Shown: positions 26,194 to 34,957 of the stretch, one piece after another | Numbering within the stretch: position 1 is the stretch's first letter | Layout of the letters: each line of letters begins with the position of its first letter | Origin: JBNPEO01 sp050490315 | GTDB lineage: Bacteria; Actinomycetota; Actinomycetes; Actinomycetales; Micrococcaceae | Assembly (NCBI RefSeq): GCF_050490315.1 | Contig: NZ_JBNPEO010000003.1 | Span: 310,001-374,000 of the forward strand | Reading direction: 5' to 3' | Length of the DNA stretch: 64,000 bases | The notes under the pieces: generated by a model | Databases searched by the model: none | Told to the model about the DNA's origin: nothing | What the model saw: the letters and a program-made list of their open reading frames with translations, nothing else | Made by a program: the position numbers and the translations under genes

Positions 26194-27186
26194 GTGGACA
26201 TGGACGCCTTCACAGCAGTCAACGCATCGACCTGGAAACGCCTCGATGATCTTTCGCGTACCCGCCGATTGGACGGCGCCGCCGCCGATGAGCTGTTAAG
26301 CCTGTACCGGAAGGCCTCGGGGCACTTGTCCCTGATCCGTTCGCTCGAGCCGGAAAGCGCCCTTTCAGCATCGTTATCCGCAACGCTCGCTCGTGCCCGC
26401 TCCCGCTTCACCGGGGCGCGGTCCAATTTTATGGAGGACCTCGCAGGATTTTTTGTGATTTCTTTGCCAGCAGCGTTCTACCGGATCCGGTGGTTGACCT
26501 TGGCCTGCGGGGCGGCGTTTATTTTGATCGCAGCTATTTACGCGTTGTGGATTGCAAACAGCCCTGAGGTCTTGCGCAGTTTGGGTTCGGATGCCCAGAT
26601 TCAGAAGTACGTCAACGACGATTTCATCAATTACTACTCAGAGAACCCGGCGGCTTCATTCGCTGGCGCGGTGTGGACTAACAATGCCTGGATCAGCGCA
26701 CAGGCCGTTATCTTTGGTGTCACTGGGATCTGGGTTCCTTACATACTGGTTGGCAATGCCACAGGTGTGGGGCAAGCCGCTGGCATATTTATGGCTGTGG
26801 GTAAATCCGACGTCTTTTTCAGCTATATCCTGCCGCACGGTTTGATGGAACTCACGGCGGTGTTTGTGGCTTGTGCGGCAGGCCTGAGGATTTTCTGGGC
26901 GTGGGTATCCCCGGGCCCCATGCGCCGTTCAGTGGCACTGGCCAAGGAAGGGCGCTCCTTAGTCACCGTGGCATTAGGGCTGGTCTTGGTGCTCTTTGTC
27001 TCCGGTCTTGTAGAAGGGTTTGTGACCCCGTCTACCTTGTCCGTAGGGGTGAAAATAACCATCGGTGCCGCGGTTCTGGCAAGCTACTGGGTTTACACGC
27101 TGGTCCTGGGCTCACGGGCAGTTCGCTCAGGAGAAGACGGTGACCTCGAAGCAAAAGACGCTGGATACACCGAAATCGCCGCCTGA
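26194..27186 (+). CDS. Stage II sporulation protein M (SpoIIM) family membrane protein
   Basis: The 330-residue polytopic protein has a soluble N-terminal segment of about 90 residues (WKRLDDLSRTRRLDGAAADELLSLYRKASGHLS) and five or so transmembrane helices. The family motif GNATGVGQAAGIFM and LPHGLMELTAVFVACAAGL are visible. The family is named from the Bacillus engulfment protein, but this organism shows no sign of sporulating, so the role is probably general envelope biology. GTG 26194 or ATG 26200 could start it. It is divergent from the RDD gene. Confidence 0.88.
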   Translation: MDMDAFTAVNASTWKRLDDLSRTRRLDGAAADELLSLYRKASGHLSLIRSLEPESALSASLSATLARARSRFTGARSNFMEDLAGFFVISLPAAFYRIRWLTLACGAAFILIAAIYALWIANSPEVLRSLGSDAQIQKYVNDDFINYYSENPAASFAGAVWTNNAWISAQAVIFGVTGIWVPYILVGNATGVGQAAGIFMAVGKSDVFFSYILPHGLMELTAVFVACAAGLRIFWAWVSPGPMRRSVALAKEGRSLVTVALGLVLVLFVSGLVEGFVTPSTLSVGVKITIGAAVLASYWVYTLVLGSRAVRSGEDGDLEAKDAGYTEIAA

Positions 27187-27299
27187 CCGGGGTGGCCTCA
27201 CCAGCTCTCTGAGCGCCTACCGGTAGGCTCGTTGCTTAGAAAGTAAGGCTGCAGAGTGATCATACGCTCGTGGCAAGCGTCTGATGGAAGTGAAACAAC

Positions 27300-28502
27300 G
27301 TGAGCGAGAACAAGCCTAAACAGGAGCCAATCCACTTGGATTCCTCCCAAGACACGGACGAGCCAGCCTTTGATTGGCTCAAGACCCCGGCCCACAAGGA
27401 GCCCAGCACTGAAGCTGAACCAGCAACGCAAAAGCTGGACGCAGATTCCGTAGATTCTGCAGAGCCGGATAACGCACGGCCGGATAACGTAGGGCCGGAT
27501 AACACCGAGCCGGATAAAAGTGGCGCGGGGCATCGTGCCACTTCGGCCAGCGAATCAAAAGCAGATGCCATTGCTGCAGCCGATTCTGAAACCTCCGCAT
27601 CTGCCAGCTCAGAGGCTAAGTTTGAGGACACTGAATTTAGCCGAGCTGACGCTGCAGCCATCAACGCTACTCGTTCCACCAGCGCCGGGGAGACTGAACC
27701 GACGGGAACCACTCCTTTATTTGAACCGCATCCCACGTCTGCGCTGCAGGTTCGCCCGCCAGAGGACGAGATCCAACGCCGTAATTCTCGTCGGGATCAG
27801 GTAGCAAATTCTCGTCCCGTGGCCCCGCGCATTATTCAGGTCCTTTTGGCCGTATTTTTCCCGGTGATCGTATTAGCGGCAGCTGTTCGCGCCGTCGCAT
27901 CTCCCTTGTTTTTATGGGTTGAATATCACCGTCCTGGGTTCCCCGGAGACGGCTATGGCTTCAGCACTGATGACCGCCTCAGCTACGGTTCCTACGCGAT
28001 GGACTACTTATCCAACTTCGCTGCCCCGCGGTACCTCGGCGACTTGGTGAACGCCAGTGGCGAAAAGCTGTTTAAGAGCGGTGAAGTTTCCCACATGGCT
28101 GACGTTAAAAACGTTATGCTCTCCACCTGGGCTGGTGGCACGCTGCTGGTCATCTTGGCCATCATCGCCATCATTTACTTGCGCAAGCGCAGCACCGGCG
28201 GCGTCCGGCGGGCTCTTTTTGCTGGATCCATCGTGACACTGGTAATCATCATCACCCTCGGTGTCTTGGGCGTTTTGGGGTGGGAACGGTTCTTCACCGA
28301 TTTCCACCACATTTTCTTTGCCAACGGCACCTGGACCTTCAGCCTCGACGACACGTTGATCCGTTTATTCCCGGCGCAATTCTGGATGGATGCAGGCATC
28401 GCTATTGCTGGGTTGGTACTGCTCGTATCGATCGTTACGCTCATCCTGACCTGGCCCACACGCAAACGCCGTGGCCTGAGCAAAAGCCGGGCAAAGGCCT
28501 AG
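27300..28502 (+). CDS. TIGR01906 family integral membrane protein
   Basis: A hydrophilic N-terminus of about 175 residues, rich in Asp, Glu, Ala and Ser, is followed by the TIGR01906 (DUF1461-like) membrane domain. It has four transmembrane helices, FLWVEYHRPGFPGDGYGFSTDDRL after helix 1 and GWERFFTDFHHIFFANGTWTF before the last. Function is unknown. The N-terminal tail includes four copies of a five-residue unit (xPDNx). GTG 27300 begins the protein. The gene converges on the fadD-like gene with a 12-base gap. Confidence 0.83.
   Translation: MSENKPKQEPIHLDSSQDTDEPAFDWLKTPAHKEPSTEAEPATQKLDADSVDSAEPDNARPDNVGPDNTEPDKSGAGHRATSASESKADAIAAADSETSASASSEAKFEDTEFSRADAAAINATRSTSAGETEPTGTTPLFEPHPTSALQVRPPEDEIQRRNSRRDQVANSRPVAPRIIQVLLAVFFPVIVLAAAVRAVASPLFLWVEYHRPGFPGDGYGFSTDDRLSYGSYAMDYLSNFAAPRYLGDLVNASGEKLFKSGEVSHMADVKNVMLSTWAGGTLLVILAIIAIIYLRKRSTGGVRRALFAGSIVTLVIIITLGVLGVLGWERFFTDFHHIFFANGTWTFSLDDTLIRLFPAQFWMDAGIAIAGLVLLVSIVTLILTWPTRKRRGLSKSRAKA
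27462..27521 (+). repeat. Four 15-nt tandem repeats inside a coding region
   Basis: Four 15-base units, each containing GCCGGATAA, follow one another and encode EPDNA, RPDNV, GPDNT and EPDKS in the disordered N-terminal tail of the TIGR01906 protein. Because the unit is a multiple of three, copy-number change would keep the frame. Confidence 0.8.
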
Positions 28503-28514
28503 CGCTAAGCCTGC

Positions 28515-30344
28515 CTATTTGGCGTAAAGGGCCTCGACCTCGTTGGCAAAGTCCGCAACGACCGAGGTCCTTTTCAATTTAAGGCTCGGCGTCAGGTGAC
28601 CTGACTCCACGCTCAGCTCAGAGCCCAGGACCCGGAACTTGCGAATGCTTTCGGCTCTAGAGACCAGCTTGTTGGCGGAGTCGATAGCCTCTTGCAGTGC
28701 TTCGAGTACACGAGGATCGGTGGCAGCCTCGGCCGTGCTGAGCGGCTCGATGTTTTGTTCTTTGCACCAGGTGGCCAGTCCTTCAGGATCTAAGGCCAAA
28801 AGGGCAGAAACGAAGGGGCGCCCTTCACCAACCACGATGGCGTGTTCCACTAGCGGGCTGTGCCGGATCTCTTCCTCGAGCGGACCGGGGGCAACATTTT
28901 TGCCAGCCGCGGTGACCAGAATGTCCTTTTTACGACCGGTGATGGTCAAGAAACCGTCATGGTCCAAAGAGCCAAGATCGCCAGTGCGGAAGAATCCATC
29001 AACAAAAGCATCCTGGTTGGCGCCTTCATTATTGTGGTAACCCTTGAACACCCCAATGCCTTTGATCAGGACTTCGCCGTCATCAGCAATTCGGATGGTG
29101 GTGCCAGGGATAGGGATACCCACACTGCCAATGCGGGTGTGCTGTGGGGTGTTCACCGCTGCGGGAGCAGTGGTTTCAGTGAGGCCGTACCCTTCCAACA
29201 CGGGGATACCTGCACCATGGAAAAAGTGCGCTTCCCTTGGGTTTAGTGGGCTAGCGCCGGAGACCGTGTGGCTGACCTCGGAGCCGAAGACTGCGCGAAT
29301 TCGCGGGAATAAGATGCGGTCAAAAACTTTTTGTGTGATGCGAAGAGCCACGCCTGGGCCCGCGTTGCCTTGCCGCGCTGCTTCAAGCGCCGTGGAGTAC
29401 TTCACAGCTGTGGACGCCGCCCTGGCAAAGAGCTTGCCCTTTCCAGCTGCTGAAGCCTTGGATTCCGCGCCAGCGTAGACCTTCTCAAAAATGCGGGGCA
29501 CAGCCAGCAAGAACGTTGGCTTAAAAGTCACTAAGTCGTCCATTAACTCGGCGGCGCTTCCGCTGTGACCAAGCTTTATCCCGGAGGTCATACAAACAAC
29601 CTGGACTGCCCGGGCCAAAACGTGGGCGAGCGGCAAAAACATCAGGGTGCGGCCCTCGGGGTTCTCGAGGAACTCGCTGAGGAACGGAATAACATTCACG
29701 GCCACCACAGCAAAGTTGCCGTGAGTGATCTCGCAACCCTTTGGTTTGCCGGTGGTGCCCGAGGTGTAGACCATGGAGGCTACGTCTTCTAAACCGGCGG
29801 CACTGCGCTGACGTTCAAGCTCAGAGTCGCTGACCCCCACACCGGCGGCGGCGAGGCTAGTGAGGTTGGGTGCTTGGCCGTCCTCGCTCATCCGTGTCAC
29901 GGCGATGGGGGAGTCGCCTAAGAGAGCTGAGGTAGCGGCAAGATTTTGAACCAGGTTCGCCTTGGCCTGGTTTTCAACAAAGATCCGTCGGGCTCCGGAG
30001 TCGGCCAAGATCCATTCGATCTGGCTAGGGGAGGAGGTCTCGTAGATGGGCACCACCACACCGCCAGCGTGCCAGATGGCAAAGTCCACCAACGTCCAGG
30101 CGTAGCTGCTGCGGCTCATCACTGCCACTGGATCGCCCACCGAGAGACCGCCTGCGATGAGGCCCTTTGCGATCGTTTCCACTTGCTGCAGAAAATCTTG
30201 GGCCGTGAGATCGGTCCAACCGGCAGCGGTTTTACGTGCGTACAAAGCGCGTGTAGGCGTAGCGGCTGCGCGTTTGAGGAGTAGATCCGTAATGTTGCTG
30301 GCCGGATCCAACTCCACTAGCAACTCAGTGGTGGCTTCTCGCAT
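28515..30344 (-). CDS. Long-chain fatty-acid-CoA ligase (FadD15-like AMP-binding enzyme)
   Basis: The enzyme activates fatty acids to acyl-CoA through an acyl-AMP intermediate. The adenylate-forming signature MVYTSGTTGKPKGCEITHGN is complete. Further motifs are LEGYGLTETTAPAAVN, DGFFRTGDLGSLDHDGFLTITGRKKDILVTAAGKNVAPGPLE, and the C-terminal catalytic-lysine region LTPSLKLKRTSVV. The length of 609 residues fits the long-chain ligase family. ATG 30344 follows AAGGTAGGA at proper spacing; an earlier ATG at 30368 is less well placed. It lies downstream of the O-mannosyltransferase on the same strand. Confidence 0.93.
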   Translation of the reverse strand: MREATTELLVELDPASNITDLLLKRAAATPTRALYARKTAAGWTDLTAQDFLQQVETIAKGLIAGGLSVGDPVAVMSRSSYAWTLVDFAIWHAGGVVVPIYETSSPSQIEWILADSGARRIFVENQAKANLVQNLAATSALLGDSPIAVTRMSEDGQAPNLTSLAAAGVGVSDSELERQRSAAGLEDVASMVYTSGTTGKPKGCEITHGNFAVVAVNVIPFLSEFLENPEGRTLMFLPLAHVLARAVQVVCMTSGIKLGHSGSAAELMDDLVTFKPTFLLAVPRIFEKVYAGAESKASAAGKGKLFARAASTAVKYSTALEAARQGNAGPGVALRITQKVFDRILFPRIRAVFGSEVSHTVSGASPLNPREAHFFHGAGIPVLEGYGLTETTAPAAVNTPQHTRIGSVGIPIPGTTIRIADDGEVLIKGIGVFKGYHNNEGANQDAFVDGFFRTGDLGSLDHDGFLTITGRKKDILVTAAGKNVAPGPLEEEIRHSPLVEHAIVVGEGRPFVSALLALDPEGLATWCKEQNIEPLSTAEAATDPRVLEALQEAIDSANKLVSRAESIRKFRVLGSELSVESGHLTPSLKLKRTSVVADFANEVEALYAK

Positions 30345-30420
30345 GTCCGTTCCTACCTTCTTGTCCATCGACGTTCAACTGTTCCTACTTGGAGAGCTGT
30401 CTTGATTGCGTTGGTTGCCC

Positions 30421-32115
30421 CTAAATCCACGAGGGCATCCACATCCTCAAGTGCCAATCGTTGTAGCTTATGGTTTCACCGGTCCAGATGGGGTAAAAAT
30501 ATGCCGACAGCAGTAGTGCTGCAGCCACCAAAATGCCCACCACCAAAACGCCAGAACGACGCCGCCACACAGGATCAGTGCGTTTGCCCAGCAAGAGTCC
30601 CAAAACAAAGCACACGGCCAGAACCAAAAACGGTTCAAAGGCGATCGCGTAAAAAAAGAATGTGGTGCGTTCAGGGTACATAAACCACGGCAAATAGCCT
30701 GCGCCAACCCCGGCCATGATGGCACCGGCCCGCCAATCGCGGCGGCCTATCCACCAAAAAAGCAGTACCACCAAGGCAATGATGGCACCCCACCAGATCA
30801 GCGGGTTCCCCACCGGAAGGATGGCCTCTGAACAGCTTTGAACTTCACAACCGGATTGCCCCAGTTTGGGCGATTGGTAGTAGAAACTTGTGGGCCGGCC
30901 CATGACCAGCCACGTCCACGCACTAGCTTTGTAGGGGTGATCGGCGCTGAGTCCCTGATGGAAGTTGTAGGCCTCAATATGGTAGTGAGCCAGGGACCTG
31001 AGGGAGTTAGGAATCCAACCCCATTGCTCGCTCGGATTACTGAGAGCCCATTGCCGAAAATAGGCGTCCTTGGACAAAAACCAGCCCGTCCATGTGGCAA
31101 GGTAAACCCCACCAGCAACCGGGACGTACTGCAGAAAGGCAGGGATTCCGTCCTTGATGACGCCGGCACTCAACCAACCACGGATCCCCGCCGAACGCCG
31201 AGCACCCATGTCCCACAAAACCATCAAAATTCCGAAGGCCGCCATAAAAAACAGTGCTGACCATTTGGTGCCCACAGCCAAGCCCATACACACGGCCGCT
31301 ACTAGCCGCCACGGACGAATCCCCAGCCAAGGGCCAGAAAACAGTACTGATTCCAGTGGCCTGCCGCCGAACGCACCGTTGTTTGCGTTGCCGTGCCGGG
31401 CAGTGGCGCGCTGACCCAGCCGGGCCGCGAGTCGGCGTCGTCCATCATCACGGTCCAGTAGCAACGCGCCAAACGAGGCCAGAATCCAAAACATCAAAAA
31501 GATATCTAGGAGCGAAGTCCGGGACAACACTAAGTGAGTGCCGTCTATAGCGGTGAGCAGGCCCGCTGTGGTGCCCAGTGCGAGGGACTTAAAGAGCTTT
31601 TGGGCGATCAATGCGACCAAGAGGATTGAAACGGTACCAGTGAGCGCAGCGCTAAAACGCCAGCCGAAGCTGCTCTCGGGACCAAAAAGATTCATTCCCC
31701 ACGCGATCATCCACTTGCCTACTGGAGGGTGAACCACATATTCGGGGGTGCCGAGGATAACCGTTGGGTTGCCAGCATTAAAGGCGTCGTTCGCCTTCTC
31801 CGGCCAGTTACGTTCGTAACCACTCTGCAAGTACGAATAGGCGTCCTTGACGTAGTACGTTTCGTCAAAAACCAGGCTATGAGGGTGTTCAAGACGCCAA
31901 AACCTCAGCACGCCACCGATGGCAGTTGTGATAACTGGGAGCAGCCAAAACCACAATCGCAGGCTGGGTGGATAATCACGCCAAGAGCTCAAGGACCCCA
32001 GCAATCTGCTGCGAAGTTGTTCAGCCGAAAAGGCGGTGGCAGGATCCGCGATCCACGAACCGCCACGGCCAGCCGTTACGGCGTGGTGGGAGCGCAATTC
32101 CTCGGTCCGGGTCAC
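30421..32115 (-). CDS. pmt: Dolichyl-phosphate-mannose-type protein O-mannosyltransferase
   Basis: This polytopic enzyme transfers mannose from polyprenyl-phosphate-mannose to Ser/Thr of secreted proteins. The catalytic Asp-Glu pair is in SLVFDETYYVKDAYSYL near residue 83. VHPPVGKWMIAWGMNLFGP and AIDGTHLVLSRTSLLDIFLMF follow in the order of bacterial Pmt proteins. About ten transmembrane helices are seen in 564 residues. Translation starts at GTG 32115. It is divergent from rsmI, the same neighbourhood as Rv1002c in Mycobacterium tuberculosis. manA at 7.4 kb contributes to the mannose supply. Confidence 0.93.
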   Translation of the reverse strand: MTRTEELRSHHAVTAGRGGSWIADPATAFSAEQLRSRLLGSLSSWRDYPPSLRLWFWLLPVITTAIGGVLRFWRLEHPHSLVFDETYYVKDAYSYLQSGYERNWPEKANDAFNAGNPTVILGTPEYVVHPPVGKWMIAWGMNLFGPESSFGWRFSAALTGTVSILLVALIAQKLFKSLALGTTAGLLTAIDGTHLVLSRTSLLDIFLMFWILASFGALLLDRDDGRRRLAARLGQRATARHGNANNGAFGGRPLESVLFSGPWLGIRPWRLVAAVCMGLAVGTKWSALFFMAAFGILMVLWDMGARRSAGIRGWLSAGVIKDGIPAFLQYVPVAGGVYLATWTGWFLSKDAYFRQWALSNPSEQWGWIPNSLRSLAHYHIEAYNFHQGLSADHPYKASAWTWLVMGRPTSFYYQSPKLGQSGCEVQSCSEAILPVGNPLIWWGAIIALVVLLFWWIGRRDWRAGAIMAGVGAGYLPWFMYPERTTFFFYAIAFEPFLVLAVCFVLGLLLGKRTDPVWRRRSGVLVVGILVAAALLLSAYFYPIWTGETISYNDWHLRMWMPSWI

Positions 32116-32220
32116 ATGGTTATGTTACCGGGAGTAGAACAGAATCGACGTCTGGAACCTCACCCGCGCCGTAAGTGCACCCGATATAGTCCCCGGGACG
32201 CACGGCGGTAGGCTGGGTGG

Positions 32221-33201
32221 GTGGATACGGACAGCGCGCAGCGCCCAGAGAACGTCAGCGAAGAAGCCAATGAAGAGGCTAACAATGTGAGCGAAGAACA
32301 CGCCGACGCTGAACTCTCGAACACGCTCTTGCCCGAACTGACCGGTGCGCTCGCAGGACGCGGGAGAATCGTTTTGGCGGCAACACCAATCGGCAACGTG
32401 GGAGATGCCTCCCCGCGCTTGCGCGAGTTGCTTGGCAGCGCAGATATCATCGCCGCGGAAGACACGCGCCGCCTGCAGCGCTTGGTCAGAGCCACTGAAG
32501 TTACGGTCACGGGGCGGATCGTCAGCTACCACGAACATAACGAAGCGGCGAAAACACCTGAACTCCTCGCCCAGGTGCGTGAGGGAAAAACCCTCCTGAT
32601 GGTGACGGACGCCGGTATGCCCGCCGTCTCGGACCCCGGCTTTCGTCTAGTCGAGGCAGCCGTAGCAGCAGGTGAAACCGTCACCGCAGTTCCCGGTCCC
32701 TCGGCTGTCCTCACTGCTCTGGCGCTTTCCGGCCTGCCGACCGACCGTTTTTGTTTTGAAGGTTTCTTGCCGCGCAAGAGCGGAGAACGTTCCGGCCGGC
32801 TCAAAGAATTGGTCACTGAGCGGCGCACCATGGTGTTTTTCGAAGCGCCTCATCGCCTTGAAGTGATGCTGCGGGCAGTGGATGCGGCCTTTGGGCCAGA
32901 GCGCCGAATTGCAGTGTGCCGGGAACTGACAAAAACTTATGAAGAGGTTCTGCGCGGGACGGTGCGTGAACTGCTCGAATGGGCTGAATCCAATCAAGTC
33001 CGGGGCGAGATTGCTGTCGTAGTTGCAGGCGCCCCGGAGCAAGCACCGTCCGCTCCAGAGGACCACGTTGCTGCAGTGAACCAACTCGTCGCCGGTGGTG
33101 TGCGGCTCAAGGATGCCGTGGCCGCTGTGGCCGAGGAAGCCCGCCTGAGCAAGCGTGAGTTGTACAGTGCCGTCCTCGACTCCCGCCAGAGTCAGAAGTA
33201 G
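32221..33201 (+). CDS. rsmI: 16S rRNA 2'-O-ribose C1402 methyltransferase
   Basis: RsmI uses SAM to methylate the ribose of C1402 in the decoding centre of 16S rRNA. Family motifs: LAATPIGNVGDASPRLRELL, AEDTRRLQRL, MVTDAGMPAVSDPGFRLVEAA and AVPGPSAVLTALALSGLPTDRFCFEGFLPRK. The C-terminal helical segment (KDAVAAVAEEARLSKRELYSAVL) is also typical. The first about 45 residues are an acidic, EEANEE-rich extension. GTG 32287, which has a GAAGAGG site, is a possible alternative start removing 22 of them. It is divergent from pmt. Confidence 0.95.
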   Translation: MDTDSAQRPENVSEEANEEANNVSEEHADAELSNTLLPELTGALAGRGRIVLAATPIGNVGDASPRLRELLGSADIIAAEDTRRLQRLVRATEVTVTGRIVSYHEHNEAAKTPELLAQVREGKTLLMVTDAGMPAVSDPGFRLVEAAVAAGETVTAVPGPSAVLTALALSGLPTDRFCFEGFLPRKSGERSGRLKELVTERRTMVFFEAPHRLEVMLRAVDAAFGPERRIAVCRELTKTYEEVLRGTVRELLEWAESNQVRGEIAVVVAGAPEQAPSAPEDHVAAVNQLVAGGVRLKDAVAAVAEEARLSKRELYSAVLDSRQSQK

Positions 33202-33236
33202 ATATACCTCCTCTGGCTCCACGCAAAGGAGCTGAA

Positions 33237-33250
33237 TGTGCAATTGCACA
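33237..33250. promoter_or_regulatory. Perfect 14-bp palindrome upstream of the gabD-like gene
   Basis: TGTGCAATTGCACA is exactly self-complementary and lies 36 bases after rsmI and 140 bases before the dehydrogenase start. The symmetry and location suggest an operator for a dimeric regulator, but no cognate regulator gene is adjacent. Confidence 0.45.
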
Positions 33251-33389
33251 AGTGTGGCGGGCGTTACTAGTGCGCCATTGCGTAGACACGTCAGAAGCAC
33301 GGGCAGTAGCTTGGCAATAGATCGCGGGCCACTACTCGTACCAGCAAATACCGGTGACTTTTTAGGCCGGGCCGACGAAGGAGTCTTTT

Positions 33390-34877
33390 ATGACTGAAGC
33401 AATTACCGCCGAGCGCGAAAAGGCACTCTTGGCTACCGTTCCCACGGGTCTGCTGATCGGTGTGGAATGGCGCCCGGCCGCGTCGGGCAAAACTTTTGAG
33501 GTAGAGGACCCCGCTACCGGCAAGGTTTTGTTGAGCATCGCCGATGCTGGTCCAGAAGACGGCATGGCGGCCTTGGATGCTGCAGCTGCCGCGCAAGAAG
33601 AGTGGGCGAAGGTTCCTCCGCGCGAACGTGGCGAAATTCTGCGACGCGCCTTCGAAATGGTGACCGAGCGCGCTGATGACTTCGCGTTGCTGATGACCAT
33701 GGAAATGGGTAAGCCTCTGGCTGAAGCCCGCGGTGAAGTTACCTATGGTGCCGAGTTCTTGCGTTGGTTCTCCGAAGAAGCAGTCCGCGCTTTTGGCCGC
33801 TACTCGGTGTCTCCGGACGGCAAGTCCCGCTTACTGGTGACCAAAAAGCCGGTTGGCCCTTGCCTTCTTATTACCCCGTGGAACTTTCCGCTAGCCATGG
33901 CCACCCGCAAGATTGCGCCGGCCGTTGCTGCAGGCTGCACCATGGTCCTTAAGTCAGCCAACCTGACACCGCTGACTTCTCAGCTATTTGCTCAGATTAT
34001 GTTGGATGCCGGATTGCCCGCGGGTGTTTTGAACGTTATCCCAACCTCCACGGCAGGGGAGACCACTGGCCCATTGATCCAGGACCCGCGTCTACGCAAG
34101 CTTTCCTTTACCGGTTCCACACCGGTGGGCCGTTCTTTGCTGGCCGATGCTGCCAAGACTGTATTGCGGACCTCGATGGAATTGGGCGGCAACGCTCCGT
34201 TTATTGTGTTTGAAGACGCCGATGTGGACGCTGCTGTTGCAGGCGCCATGGTGGCCAAGCTCCGCAACATGGGCGAGGCCTGCACGGCTGCAAACCGTTT
34301 TATTGTTCACGAGTCGGTGGCCGAAGAGTTTGGTGCAAAGTTCGCTGAGAAGGTGGGCCAGACGGTCACCGCTCGAGGCACTGAGGCGACGTCAACCATC
34401 GGCCCGCTGATCGATGCCAAGAGCCGTAATAAGGTTCACGAGCTGGTTACGGATGCTGTTTCCGCCGGTGCCAAGGTTCTTGTTGGTGGTGAGCCCACCG
34501 AGGGTGAGGGCTACTTCTATAAGCCGACTGTTTTGAGTGAGGTCCCGGCTGAATCCCGGATTTTGAGCGAAGAGATCTTCGGCCCGGTGGCGCCCATTGT
34601 GACGTTCGGGACCGAAGCAGAGGCGGTTCGCCTTGCTAACAGCACTGAATACGGTCTGGTGGCGTATGTCTTCACTAAGGATCTGAACCGTGGTCTGCGG
34701 ATGGGCGAACAACTAGAGACAGGCATGCTGGGCCTAAATGCCGGGGTGGTCTCCAACGCTGCGGCTCCCTTTGGTGGTGTCAAGCAGTCCGGATTGGGCC
34801 GCGAGGGTGGCCTCGAAGGCATCGAAGAGTACCTCTACACGCAGTACATCGGCATCGCTGATCCTTACGCGAGCTAA
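33390..34877 (+). CDS. gabD: NAD(P)-dependent succinate-semialdehyde dehydrogenase
   Basis: This aldehyde dehydrogenase superfamily enzyme probably oxidises succinate semialdehyde to succinate at the end of the GABA shunt. Motifs: PWNFPLAMATRKIAPAVAAG, FTGSTPVGRSLL, the glutamate motif MELGGNAPFIVFEDADVD, and the catalytic-cysteine stretch NMGEACTAANRFIV, which is the form seen in GabD-type enzymes. Length 495 residues is usual. ATG 33390 follows AAGGAG. It stands alone, with a palindrome upstream and a small tandem repeat downstream. Substrate assignment rests on family resemblance. Confidence 0.88.
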   Translation: MTEAITAEREKALLATVPTGLLIGVEWRPAASGKTFEVEDPATGKVLLSIADAGPEDGMAALDAAAAAQEEWAKVPPRERGEILRRAFEMVTERADDFALLMTMEMGKPLAEARGEVTYGAEFLRWFSEEAVRAFGRYSVSPDGKSRLLVTKKPVGPCLLITPWNFPLAMATRKIAPAVAAGCTMVLKSANLTPLTSQLFAQIMLDAGLPAGVLNVIPTSTAGETTGPLIQDPRLRKLSFTGSTPVGRSLLADAAKTVLRTSMELGGNAPFIVFEDADVDAAVAGAMVAKLRNMGEACTAANRFIVHESVAEEFGAKFAEKVGQTVTARGTEATSTIGPLIDAKSRNKVHELVTDAVSAGAKVLVGGEPTEGEGYFYKPTVLSEVPAESRILSEEIFGPVAPIVTFGTEAEAVRLANSTEYGLVAYVFTKDLNRGLRMGEQLETGMLGLNAGVVSNAAAPFGGVKQSGLGREGGLEGIEEYLYTQYIGIADPYAS

Positions 34878-34901
34878 GGCAGTCGCTGCCCCATCCAGGA
34901 C

Positions 34902-34957
34902 AGTGACACCAACCCCGTGACACCAACCCAGTGACACCAACCCAGTGACACTAGCCC
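34902..34957. repeat. Four tandem 14-bp repeats between gabD and the transglutaminase gene
   Basis: Units at 34902-34915, 34916-34929, 34930-34943 and 34944-34957 share the form AGTGACACCAACCC. The second differs at its first base and the fourth is diverged. The last copy overlaps the stop codon of the convergent transglutaminase gene. No hairpin or coding role is evident. Confidence 0.85.

Noticed and set aside
34902..34957. Tandem repeats as a CRISPR array
   Set aside because: Units are 14 bases and directly abutting with no spacers; no cas genes in the window.
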